Shown here: piece by piece, positions 55,895 through 63,152 of the stretch
How positions within the stretch are numbered: the first letter of the stretch is position 1
How the letters are laid out: the number at the start of each line of letters is the position of its first letter
Source of the DNA: Flavobacteria bacterium BAL38
GTDB lineage: Bacteria > Bacteroidota > Bacteroidia > Flavobacteriales > Flavobacteriaceae
Direction: 5' to 3'
DNA length: 64,000 nt
Assembly (NCBI GenBank): GCA_000169355.1
Contig: AAXX01000005.1
Location: 112,307 to 176,306, forward strand
The notes under the pieces: model-generated
What the model saw: the letters and a program-made list of their open reading frames with translations, nothing else
Database searches by the model: none
What the model was told of the DNA's origin: nothing
Translations under genes and position numbers: made by a program

Positions 55895-55902
55895 TACTTT
55901 TG
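55895..55902 (+). promoter_or_regulatory. -7 promoter element of the rhodanese gene
   Basis: TACTTTTG, exact TANNTTTG, 17 bp before the ATG; the leader is very short. Confidence 0.5.
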
Positions 55903-55918
55903 AAAAAAAATATTAAAG

Positions 55919-56227
55919 ATGACAAACTTAGATCAAAACACATGGGGGAGCCAGTTTTCGCAAGATGAAAATGGTGTTATACTAGATGTTCGTACCGAAG
56001 ATGAATTTAACGATGGTTATATTCCAGGGGCAATAAATATCGATATTTATAAAGGGCAAGGTTTTATTTATAGAGTAGAGGAGTTAGATAAATCGAAAAA
56101 TTATTATGTGTATTGTGCTGCTGGAGTGCGTAGTTCAAATGCTTGTAACGCCATGGAACAATTAGGTTTTGAAAATACCTTTAATTTATTAGGTGGTTTT
56201 TCTAATTGGGATGGACCAACAGAATAA
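55919..56227 (+). CDS. Rhodanese-like domain protein
   Basis: A 102-residue single rhodanese domain. LDVRTEDEFNDGYIPGAINI near 21-40 is the CH2A-like motif and YVYCAAGVRSSNA near 67-79 the active-site loop with Cys70. It could carry sulfane sulfur in the cytoplasm. Monocistronic. Confidence 0.9.
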   Translation: MTNLDQNTWGSQFSQDENGVILDVRTEDEFNDGYIPGAINIDIYKGQGFIYRVEELDKSKNYYVYCAAGVRSSNACNAMEQLGFENTFNLLGGFSNWDGPTE

Positions 56228-56232
56228 TAAAG

Positions 56233-56260
56233 AAATCCTCTGAAAAGCGGATTTTTTTAT
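56233..56260 (+). terminator. Intrinsic terminator of the rhodanese gene
   Basis: AAATCC/GGATTT stem with inner CT/AG pairs and a seven-T tail; the hairpin lies between convergent genes. Confidence 0.7.
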
Positions 56261-56934
56261 ACTATTCTTTTAAGTTTATTTTTATCTAAAAGGACTATTT
56301 TCTTACCAATTAAGTCGATATAGTTACTTTTTTTAAGTTCAGAAAGCAATCTAATACAACTTTCGGTTGCGGTGCCAATCATTCCGGCTAATTCTTCTCT
56401 GGATAGTTGAATGTGTAATGATCCGTCTTGATGAGTTCCAAAAGATTCTTCTAAATAAATTAAGGTTTCCGCTAATCGTTGTTTTACATTTTTTTGAGCC
56501 ATGTTTACCATATGATCATCTGAAACTTTTAAATCATCACATATCGTTCGCATTACATTCATTGAAAACTGATTGTTTTCATTAAAAAACTGCATCACTT
56601 CTGTTTTAGGAATAAAGCAAACTTCCATATCTTCAAGAGCGACTGCACTCAAATTTGCTGGTTCATCGCTAATCATAGAGCGTTGTCCTAAAAGTTCTCC
56701 TGCTTTTACTAGTTTTACAATTTGATCTTTACCGTTTTCACTTAGTTTAGATAGTTTACTTACTCCATCTTTCACACAATAAATACCGTTTATAACGTCT
56801 CCTTCTTCAAAGATTGGCTCTCCTTTTTTTATGGTATAGGAAGTTTTACACTCCGCCATTCTTAATAGTTCTTCCTTTTTTAAAGCTTTTAAAGAACTAA
56901 ATTGCCTAACAATGCATTGTTCACATTTACCCAT
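56257..56934 (-). CDS. Crp/Fnr family transcriptional regulator
   Basis: A 225-residue regulator: cyclic-nucleotide-type beta barrel (about 35-120), dimer helix, then helix-turn-helix (SREELAGMIGTATESCIRLLSEL near 173-195). Glu and Arg of TESCIR match the residues that read TGA half-sites in FNR and CRP. The N-terminus has CEQC (Cys4, Cys7) and further Cys at 29, 53 and 106, but not the exact FNR spacing, so an iron-sulfur cluster is uncertain. Divergent from the cbb3 cluster with an ATGA-N6-TCAT box between. Confidence 0.9.
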   Translation of the reverse strand: MGKCEQCIVRQFSSLKALKKEELLRMAECKTSYTIKKGEPIFEEGDVINGIYCVKDGVSKLSKLSENGKDQIVKLVKAGELLGQRSMISDEPANLSAVALEDMEVCFIPKTEVMQFFNENNQFSMNVMRTICDDLKVSDDHMVNMAQKNVKQRLAETLIYLEESFGTHQDGSLHIQLSREELAGMIGTATESCIRLLSELKKSNYIDLIGKKIVLLDKNKLKRIV

Positions 56935-56975
56935 TTTAACAAATGTTTAAAATTCTATACAAATATAGAAAAAGC

Positions 56976-56989
56976 ATGACAAATATCAT
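56976..56989. promoter_or_regulatory. Crp/Fnr box upstream of ccoI
   Basis: ATGA-CAAATA-TCAT, perfect Crp/Fnr-type palindrome between the regulator gene and ccoI. Its centre is 36.5 bp before the G of the TTTG -7 element at 57016-57019, exactly as at the ccoS box. Confidence 0.75.
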
Positions 56990-57030
56990 ATTTTTTAAGG
57001 AACACTTTTATAAACTTTGTGCCAGGTAAA

Positions 57031-59427
57031 ATGAGCAAATATATGGATACAGAAAATTGTTTCCATTGTGGTAATGAAATTATAAAAAAAGACGAAATCG
57101 TTTATGATGAAAAAAAGTTTTGTTGTAATGGGTGTAAAACTGTTTACGAAATTTTTAGTCAGAACGAATTAACGTGTTATTATGATTTTCAAGCATCTCC
57201 GGGTGCTACTCCGCAAGACATAAAAGGAAAATATGATTTTTTAGAAAATGAAGAAATTGTTTCAAAATTATTGGAGTTTCAAGAGCGTTCAACACATATT
57301 GTTTCACTCTACATTCCTCATATACACTGTAGTTCGTGTATTTGGATTTTGGAAAATCTACAAAAACTTCACCCAGGAATAACTACTTCTCAAGTAAATT
57401 TTCCAGAAAAGAAAGTCCGAGTAACTTTTCAACCCGAAAAAACTTCTTTAAAAGATATTGTTTATCTATTGAGTTCAATTGGTTATGAACCTTATATTAG
57501 TTTAGAAAATTTTGATGAAGGAAAGAAAAATATCGACCGAAGTTTAATTTATAAAATTGGTGTTGCTTTTTTCTGTTTTGGAAACATTATGCTGCTTTCG
57601 TTTCCCGAATATTTTGAGGTAGAAGAATTTTGGATTAATCAATACCGTGGTTTTTTTAGATGGTTAATTTTTGCATTATCATTACCTTCTTTTATTTATT
57701 CGGGTTCTGGTTATTATGTTTCTGCTTGGAAAAGTATTAAAAGTCGCAATTTAAATCTTGATATTCCTATTGCGCTAGGAATCATTGTAATGTTTATTAG
57801 AAGTACAGTTGATATTATTTTTGGCTATGGCCAGGGCTTTTTTGATAGCATGACGGGGTTGATTTTCTTTATGCTTTTAGGAAAATTATTCCAAAAGAAA
57901 ACGTATGATTTTCTTTCTTTTGAGCGCGATTATAAATCGTATTTTCCTATTGCAATAACAAAAATATTACCTAATGGAGATGAAGAGTCAGTTCAGGTAT
58001 ATGATATAGAAAAAGGGGATAGGTTACTTATTCGAAATCAAGAATTAATTCCGGTAGATGGGATTTTAATTTCCGAAAAAGCGGCTATAGATTATAGTTT
58101 TGTTACCGGTGAAGCAGTTCCAATCGAAAAAAAATCGGGTGATAAGGTATTCGCTGGTGGAAAACAAATGGGGAAAGTTATCGAAATGGAAGTGTTGTTT
58201 TCGGTTTCTCAAAGTTATTTAACGCAATTATGGAGTAATGATGTCTTCCAAAAAAGAGTGGAACAACAACACAAAACCATCACAGATAAAATTAGTCGCT
58301 ATTTTACTCCTGCTTTATTAGGATTATCTATAGTTTCTTTTATTTATTGGGTTTTTATAGATGTTACCACAGCATTTAATGTTTTTACGGCAATATTAAT
58401 CGTAGCTTGTCCATGCGCATTGGCATTAACAGCTCCGTTTACTTTAGGTAATGTTTTAAGAATTTTGGGTAAAAGAAAATTGTATTTAAAAAATGCATTG
58501 GCTGTTGAACAATTAGCAAAAGTAGATACCATTGTTTTTGATAAAACAGGAACGATTACAACCAATAAAAAAACCGCAATAACCTACGAAGGAATTGAAT
58601 TAAATTCATCCGAATTAAAATTATTGAAGAATGTTTTACGTGGCTCGAATCATCCTTTGAGCCGAAGATTGTACGAGTTTATTCCCAACCAAGAAAAGCT
58701 AGACACTTCAAGCTTCGAGGAAATTATCGGAAAAGGAATTTTCGCAGAGATCGATGGAAATTCAATAAAATTAGGTTCGTCTCAATTCCTAAAAACCATG
58801 ACCGAAAACACGCACAAGAAAACCAAAGTCCATGTTGAAATCAATGGTATTTACAAAGGTAGTTACGTATTTAATAATCAATACAGAAAAGGATTAGAGC
58901 CATTATTTGAAAATTTAGCAAATAATTATAATCTAGTAATCTTATCAGGGGATAACGATGGAGAACGTAGCATATTAGAAAAAATGTTGCCAGCTAAAAC
59001 TATTTTAGTTTTCAATCAAAAACCAGAGCAAAAACTGGATTATATTGAAAATTTACAAAAAGAAGGTAAAAACGTTATGATGGTTGGTGATGGCTTAAAC
59101 GATGCTGGTGCTTTAGCACAAAGTAATTTAGGTTTATCTATTTCTGAAAACGTAAATGTGTTTTCGCCAGCTTGCGATGGAATTTTAGATGCAACACAAT
59201 TTGATAAAATTGCATTTTTTATGCGCTATTCTAAAAATGCCATGAAAACTATTTATATGAGTTTTGGATTGTCTTTATTATATAATGTCGTGGGTTTAAG
59301 TTATGCAATTACGGGTGATTTAGATCCAATAGTAGCTGCTATTATTATGCCTTTAAGTACAATAACAATAGTGAGTTTTGTAACAATTCTTACCAATTTG
59401 TTCGCCAGAAAGCAATTTGTAAACTAA
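57031..59427 (+). CDS. ccoI: Heavy-metal P1-type ATPase for cbb3 oxidase assembly (CcoI/FixI-like)
   Basis: A 798-residue copper-type transporter. The N-terminus has an extra Cys-rich module (CFHCGN at 10-15, FCCNGC near 33-38), then an HMA domain with HCSSCIW near 95, eight membrane segments with the CPC ion site (ACPCALAL near 463), the TGEAVP actuator loop, phosphorylation motif DKTGTITT near 507-514 and GDGLNDAGAL. The family delivers copper for the CuB centre of cbb3 oxidase. The ATG at 57031 is chosen over a GTG inside the -7 element. Confidence 0.92.
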   Translation: MSKYMDTENCFHCGNEIIKKDEIVYDEKKFCCNGCKTVYEIFSQNELTCYYDFQASPGATPQDIKGKYDFLENEEIVSKLLEFQERSTHIVSLYIPHIHCSSCIWILENLQKLHPGITTSQVNFPEKKVRVTFQPEKTSLKDIVYLLSSIGYEPYISLENFDEGKKNIDRSLIYKIGVAFFCFGNIMLLSFPEYFEVEEFWINQYRGFFRWLIFALSLPSFIYSGSGYYVSAWKSIKSRNLNLDIPIALGIIVMFIRSTVDIIFGYGQGFFDSMTGLIFFMLLGKLFQKKTYDFLSFERDYKSYFPIAITKILPNGDEESVQVYDIEKGDRLLIRNQELIPVDGILISEKAAIDYSFVTGEAVPIEKKSGDKVFAGGKQMGKVIEMEVLFSVSQSYLTQLWSNDVFQKRVEQQHKTITDKISRYFTPALLGLSIVSFIYWVFIDVTTAFNVFTAILIVACPCALALTAPFTLGNVLRILGKRKLYLKNALAVEQLAKVDTIVFDKTGTITTNKKTAITYEGIELNSSELKLLKNVLRGSNHPLSRRLYEFIPNQEKLDTSSFEEIIGKGIFAEIDGNSIKLGSSQFLKTMTENTHKKTKVHVEINGIYKGSYVFNNQYRKGLEPLFENLANNYNLVILSGDNDGERSILEKMLPAKTILVFNQKPEQKLDYIENLQKEGKNVMMVGDGLNDAGALAQSNLGLSISENVNVFSPACDGILDATQFDKIAFFMRYSKNAMKTIYMSFGLSLLYNVVGLSYAITGDLDPIVAAIIMPLSTITIVSFVTILTNLFARKQFVN

Positions 59428-59447
59428 TTATAATAAAATTTCATAAT

Positions 59448-59461
59448 ATGATAAAAGTCAT
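59448..59461. promoter_or_regulatory. Crp/Fnr box upstream of ccoS
   Basis: ATGA-TAAAAG-TCAT, extended by T/A on each side to a 16-bp palindrome. The -7 element TAACTTTG at 59484-59491 puts the centre near -42, the position of class II activators. Confidence 0.8.
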
Positions 59462-59483
59462 ATTTTATAAAAAGCAGTAAAAG

Positions 59484-59491
59484 TAACTTTG
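59484..59491 (+). promoter_or_regulatory. -7 promoter element of the ccoS-ccoG operon
   Basis: TAACTTTG, exact TANNTTTG. There is no TTG -33 box at the usual distance, in keeping with a promoter that needs an activator. Confidence 0.65.
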
Positions 59492-59509
59492 TTAACACAA
59501 TTTTAAGGT

Positions 59510-59704
59510 ATGAGTGTCATTTATATATTAATTACAGTTAGTATTTGCGTAGCAGTATTCTTTTTAATTGCTTTTATAAAAGCAGTTAAAAGTGGTCAAT
59601 ATGATGATGATTATACACCATCAGTCAGAATGTTATTTGACGATGAAATTGTAAAAGAAAATCCTAACAAATTAATACAAACAGAAAAACAAAAATCAAT
59701 CTAA
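59510..59704 (+). CDS. ccoS: Cbb3-type oxidase assembly protein CcoS
   Basis: A 64-residue protein with one N-terminal membrane helix (IYILITVSICVAVFFLIAFI) and a cytoplasmic tail with YDDDYTPSVRMLFDDE, the conserved CcoS end. It is needed for cofactor insertion into the oxidase. Starts the operon, 3 bp before ccoNO. Confidence 0.9.
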   Translation: MSVIYILITVSICVAVFFLIAFIKAVKSGQYDDDYTPSVRMLFDDEIVKENPNKLIQTEKQKSI

Positions 59705-59707
59705 TTT

Positions 59708-61879
59708 ATGGAGAAGCAACAATTTTATTACGACAACAAAATTGTAAGGAATTTCATCTACGCTAGTATCGTTTTCGGTGTAGTAGGGATGTTAGTAGGG
59801 CTTATTTTAGCTTTCCTATTTTTGTTTCCAAACTTAACAAGCGGCATTTCGTTTTTAAGTTTTGGACGCTTAAGACCTTTACATACCAATGCGGTCATTT
59901 TTGCCTTCGTTGGTAACGCTATGTTTGCAGGAGTTTATTATTCCATGCAACGATTATTAAAAACAAGAATGCTGAGCGACTTTTTAAGTAAAGTTCACTT
60001 TTGGGGATGGCAATTAATTATTGTTGCTGCGGCTATATCGTTACCCCTTGGATATTCAACTTCAAAAGAATACGCTGAGTTAGAATGGCCAATTGATATT
60101 GCAATTGCTCTTATTTGGGTAGTTTTTGGTATCAATATGATTGGAACTATTATTAAAAGAAGAGAACGTCATATTTATGTAGCCATTTGGTTTTACATTG
60201 CTACGTTTGTAACGGTTGCAGTTTTACATATTTTTAATAGTTTAGAATTACCAGTTTCTGCAATGAAGTCTTATTCTGTTTATGCAGGAGTTCAAGATGC
60301 ATTAGTACAATGGTGGTACGGTCATAATGCAGTAGCATTTTTCTTAACTACGCCATTTTTAGGTATGATGTATTACTTTGTACCAAAAGTTGCAAATCGT
60401 CCTGTATATTCATATCGATTATCCATCATTCACTTTTGGTCGTTAATCTTTATTTATATTTGGGCTGGACCTCACCATTTACTATATACTGCTTTACCAG
60501 ATTGGGCTCAAAACTTAGGAGTTGTATTCTCTGTAATGTTGATTGCTCCATCTTGGGGAGGTATGATTAATGGTTTATTAACTTTAAGAGGTGTTTGGGA
60601 TAAAGTTCGTACAGATGCTGTATTAAAATTCTTCGTAGTTGCAATTACAGGTTATGGTATGGCAACTTTTGAAGGACCAATGTTATCTCTTAAAAACGTT
60701 AACGCAATTGCACACTTTACAGATTGGATTATTGCTCACGTTCACGTTGGTGCATTAGCTTGGAATGGTTTCTTATCATTTGGTATGATCTATTGGTTAA
60801 TACCAAGAATGACTAAAACGAAATTATTCTCTGAAAAATTAGCAAACTTTCATTTTTGGATTGGTACTTTAGGTATTATTTTATATTCGCTTCCAATGTA
60901 TGTAGCTGGTTTTACTCAAGCTTCTATGTGGAAACAATTTAAACCAGATGGCGGTGCTTTACAATATGGAAACTTCCTAGAAACAGTAACCGAATTAATG
61001 CCAATGTATTGGATGCGTGCTATTGGAGGTACTTTATATCTTACAGGAGTAATTGTTTTAGTTTATAATATCATTAGAACTGTTAAACAAGGTGCTGCAG
61101 TAGAAGATGAATTGGCAGAGGCGCCAGCTTTAGCTGTAATTTCTCCAAACCGTTTAAAAGGTGAAAAACTTCACTCTTGGTTAGAAAGAAAACCGGTTCA
61201 ATTTATGTTGTTAACTACAGTTGCAATTTTAATTGGAGGTTTAATCCAAATTTTACCTACAATTCTAGTAAAATCTAATATACCTACAATATCAGCTGTT
61301 AAACCATATACACCACTTGAATTAGAAGGTAGAGATTTATACATCCGTGAAGGTTGTGTGGGTTGTCACTCACAAATGGTACGTCCGTTCCGTTCAGAAG
61401 TAGAGCGATACGGAGATTATTCTAAAGCAGGAGAATTTGTTTACGATCATCCATTCTTATGGGGTTCTAAACGTACAGGTCCAGATTTAGCCCGTGAAGG
61501 TGTATCAGGTAAACCATTTAATGGAGGTAGATCAGATGATTGGCATTTTAATCACATGTATGATCCTCAAAATTTAAATGAAAAATCAATCATGCCTAGA
61601 TATCAATGGTTAATTAAAGACGAATTAGACAGATCGTCAACTCAAGATAAAATGAGAGCTATGGTAACTTTAGGTGTTCCTTATACTGATGCCGAAATTA
61701 ACAATGCACTTAAACATATGGATGATCAAGCATCAAAAATTGAAACCAATTTATTAGCCAATCCAGATATTAAGAAATCATTTGAAAAAGAAACAGCTTC
61801 TCCTTTAAAAAACAGAGAGATTGTAGCGCTTATTGCTTATTTACAAAGATTAGGAACAGATACTCAAGTTAAAAAATAA
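59708..61879 (+). CDS. ccoN: Fused cbb3 oxidase subunits I and II (CcoN-CcoO)
   Basis: A 723-residue fusion. Residues 1-500 form the 12-helix heme-copper subunit CcoN: HTNAVIFAF near 60 (heme b ligand His), VQWWYGHNAVAFFL (CuB His), GPHHLLYT (two CuB His) and HVHVGALAWNGF near 335 (heme ligands). From about 530 a CcoO part follows with a single heme c site, GCVGCHSQMVRPF near 547-559. Such a fusion is usual in Bacteroidetes. It reduces oxygen to water with high affinity and pumps protons. Confidence 0.96.
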   Translation: MEKQQFYYDNKIVRNFIYASIVFGVVGMLVGLILAFLFLFPNLTSGISFLSFGRLRPLHTNAVIFAFVGNAMFAGVYYSMQRLLKTRMLSDFLSKVHFWGWQLIIVAAAISLPLGYSTSKEYAELEWPIDIAIALIWVVFGINMIGTIIKRRERHIYVAIWFYIATFVTVAVLHIFNSLELPVSAMKSYSVYAGVQDALVQWWYGHNAVAFFLTTPFLGMMYYFVPKVANRPVYSYRLSIIHFWSLIFIYIWAGPHHLLYTALPDWAQNLGVVFSVMLIAPSWGGMINGLLTLRGVWDKVRTDAVLKFFVVAITGYGMATFEGPMLSLKNVNAIAHFTDWIIAHVHVGALAWNGFLSFGMIYWLIPRMTKTKLFSEKLANFHFWIGTLGIILYSLPMYVAGFTQASMWKQFKPDGGALQYGNFLETVTELMPMYWMRAIGGTLYLTGVIVLVYNIIRTVKQGAAVEDELAEAPALAVISPNRLKGEKLHSWLERKPVQFMLLTTVAILIGGLIQILPTILVKSNIPTISAVKPYTPLELEGRDLYIREGCVGCHSQMVRPFRSEVERYGDYSKAGEFVYDHPFLWGSKRTGPDLAREGVSGKPFNGGRSDDWHFNHMYDPQNLNEKSIMPRYQWLIKDELDRSSTQDKMRAMVTLGVPYTDAEINNALKHMDDQASKIETNLLANPDIKKSFEKETASPLKNREIVALIAYLQRLGTDTQVKK

Positions 61880-61884
61880 TTGTT

Positions 61885-62055
61885 ATGCTAAAGTTTATAA
61901 AACATAATTTGGAAACTATATCAGGAGTTGAAATTTATCCTATTATTTCATTAACAATTTTCTTTACAGCGTTTGTATTGTTCACAGTTTGGGCTTTTAC
62001 ATATAGTAAAGAGAAAATTAAAGAAATAAGTGAAATGCCATTAAACGACGAATAG
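61885..62055 (+). CDS. ccoQ: CcoQ-like small subunit
   Basis: A 56-residue protein that begins MLKFIKHNLETISGVE, has one membrane helix (IISLTIFFTAFVLFTVWAF) and ends in a charged tail. The size, topology and place between ccoNO and ccoP fit CcoQ, which stabilises the oxidase. It starts 5 bp after the ccoNO stop. Confidence 0.85.
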   Translation: MLKFIKHNLETISGVEIYPIISLTIFFTAFVLFTVWAFTYSKEKIKEISEMPLNDE

Positions 62056-62083
62056 TCATAATTTATAATTAGATAGAAACTGA

Positions 62084-62121
62084 ATCAATCATGAAGTTAA
62101 ATTTCATGATTGTTCAGATTC
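62084..62121 (+). other. Intercistronic hairpin between ccoQ and ccoP
   Basis: CAATCATGAA/TTCATGATTG form a 10-bp perfect stem with a 7-nt loop; outer GAATC/GATTC can pair across a bulge. A short T run follows. It may attenuate or stabilise the transcript. Confidence 0.6.
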
Positions 62122-62145
62122 TTTTAACATCAAAATTTTTTACAT

Positions 62146-63090
62146 ATGAAAAAATTAATTCCAGCATACGTAAGAGTTCCATTACTATTTGCAATTGTAT
62201 TTGCAGCTTTGGAATATTTTATCGATTCAGGAGATAGGCCAGCTTTTATAAAGTTTCCTATGGTTGCTTTATTTTTAGGAGTATTCCTTTTTTTATTAAT
62301 TGCAATAGAAATTGTAATTGATGCTGTTGATAAAGTTACTTATCATTTATTAACTGAAGAACAAAAGAATCAATTAGCAAACGCTCAATCGGTTTCTTTT
62401 ACACAAAGTCAATGGTACCAAAATTTGGTAAAAAAACTTACTCGATCTAAAGAAATTGAAAGAGAAGAAGACATTATGTTAGACCATGATTATGATGGTA
62501 TTAAAGAACTAGATAATGTATTACCTCCTTGGTGGGTATATTTGTTTTATGGTACAATTATTTTTGCATTGGTTTATATGGTTCGTTTCCATGTAATGAA
62601 TGAATATGACCAAGAACAAGAATTTAAAAATGAAGTAAAATTAGCTGAATTAGAGAAATCTAAATTGCCTAAAAATGCTGCCGACGAAGTAAGTTATGAA
62701 ACAGTAGTAGCTTTAACAGATGCTACAAATTTAGCAAAAGGAAAAGAAATTTTTACAAATGCTTGTGCAGCCTGTCATAAAGCCGATGGTGGAGGTTTAG
62801 TAGGTCCAAATTTAACAGATGACCATTGGATTAATGGAGGAGGAATTAAAAATATTTTCAAATTAATTTCAGAAGGAAGTAAAAACAATCCTTCAATGGT
62901 AGCTTGGAAATCTAATCTTTCTTCTTCAGATATTCAAAATATTGCTAGTTATATATTAACATTAAAAGGAACTAATCCTGCAGGAGCTAAAGCCGCTGAA
63001 GGAGAAATATGGAAAGAAGAAATAGTGGAAGCAACTCCAGAAGTAGTAGTTTCAGATTCAACTAAAGTAGAAGATCCAATAAAAAAATAA
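62146..63090 (+). CDS. ccoP: Cbb3 oxidase subunit III (CcoP), single heme c
   Basis: A 314-residue membrane-anchored cytochrome c. Two membrane helices lie at about 10-62 and one at 124-146 (PPWWVYLFYGTIIFALVYM), then a cytochrome domain with CAACHK near 205-210 and axial Met in PSMVAW. Proteobacterial CcoP usually has two hemes; only one CxxCH is present here. The tail is acidic and Ala/Val-rich. It passes electrons to CcoO. Confidence 0.92.
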   Translation: MKKLIPAYVRVPLLFAIVFAALEYFIDSGDRPAFIKFPMVALFLGVFLFLLIAIEIVIDAVDKVTYHLLTEEQKNQLANAQSVSFTQSQWYQNLVKKLTRSKEIEREEDIMLDHDYDGIKELDNVLPPWWVYLFYGTIIFALVYMVRFHVMNEYDQEQEFKNEVKLAELEKSKLPKNAADEVSYETVVALTDATNLAKGKEIFTNACAACHKADGGGLVGPNLTDDHWINGGGIKNIFKLISEGSKNNPSMVAWKSNLSSSDIQNIASYILTLKGTNPAGAKAAEGEIWKEEIVEATPEVVVSDSTKVEDPIKK

Positions 63091-63100
63091 TGTAGTTTTT

Positions 63101-63136
63101 AAAAGGTTTTGAGAACTTCTCAAAACCTTTTTTAAC
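63101..63136 (+). terminator. Terminator-like hairpin between ccoP and ccoG
   Basis: Perfect 14-bp stem AAAAGGTTTTGAGA/TCTCAAAACCTTTT with loop ACT and a T run, 20 bp before the ccoG ATG. It would lower transcription into ccoG. Confidence 0.85.
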
Positions 63137-63152
63137 TAAAAATAGAATAATC

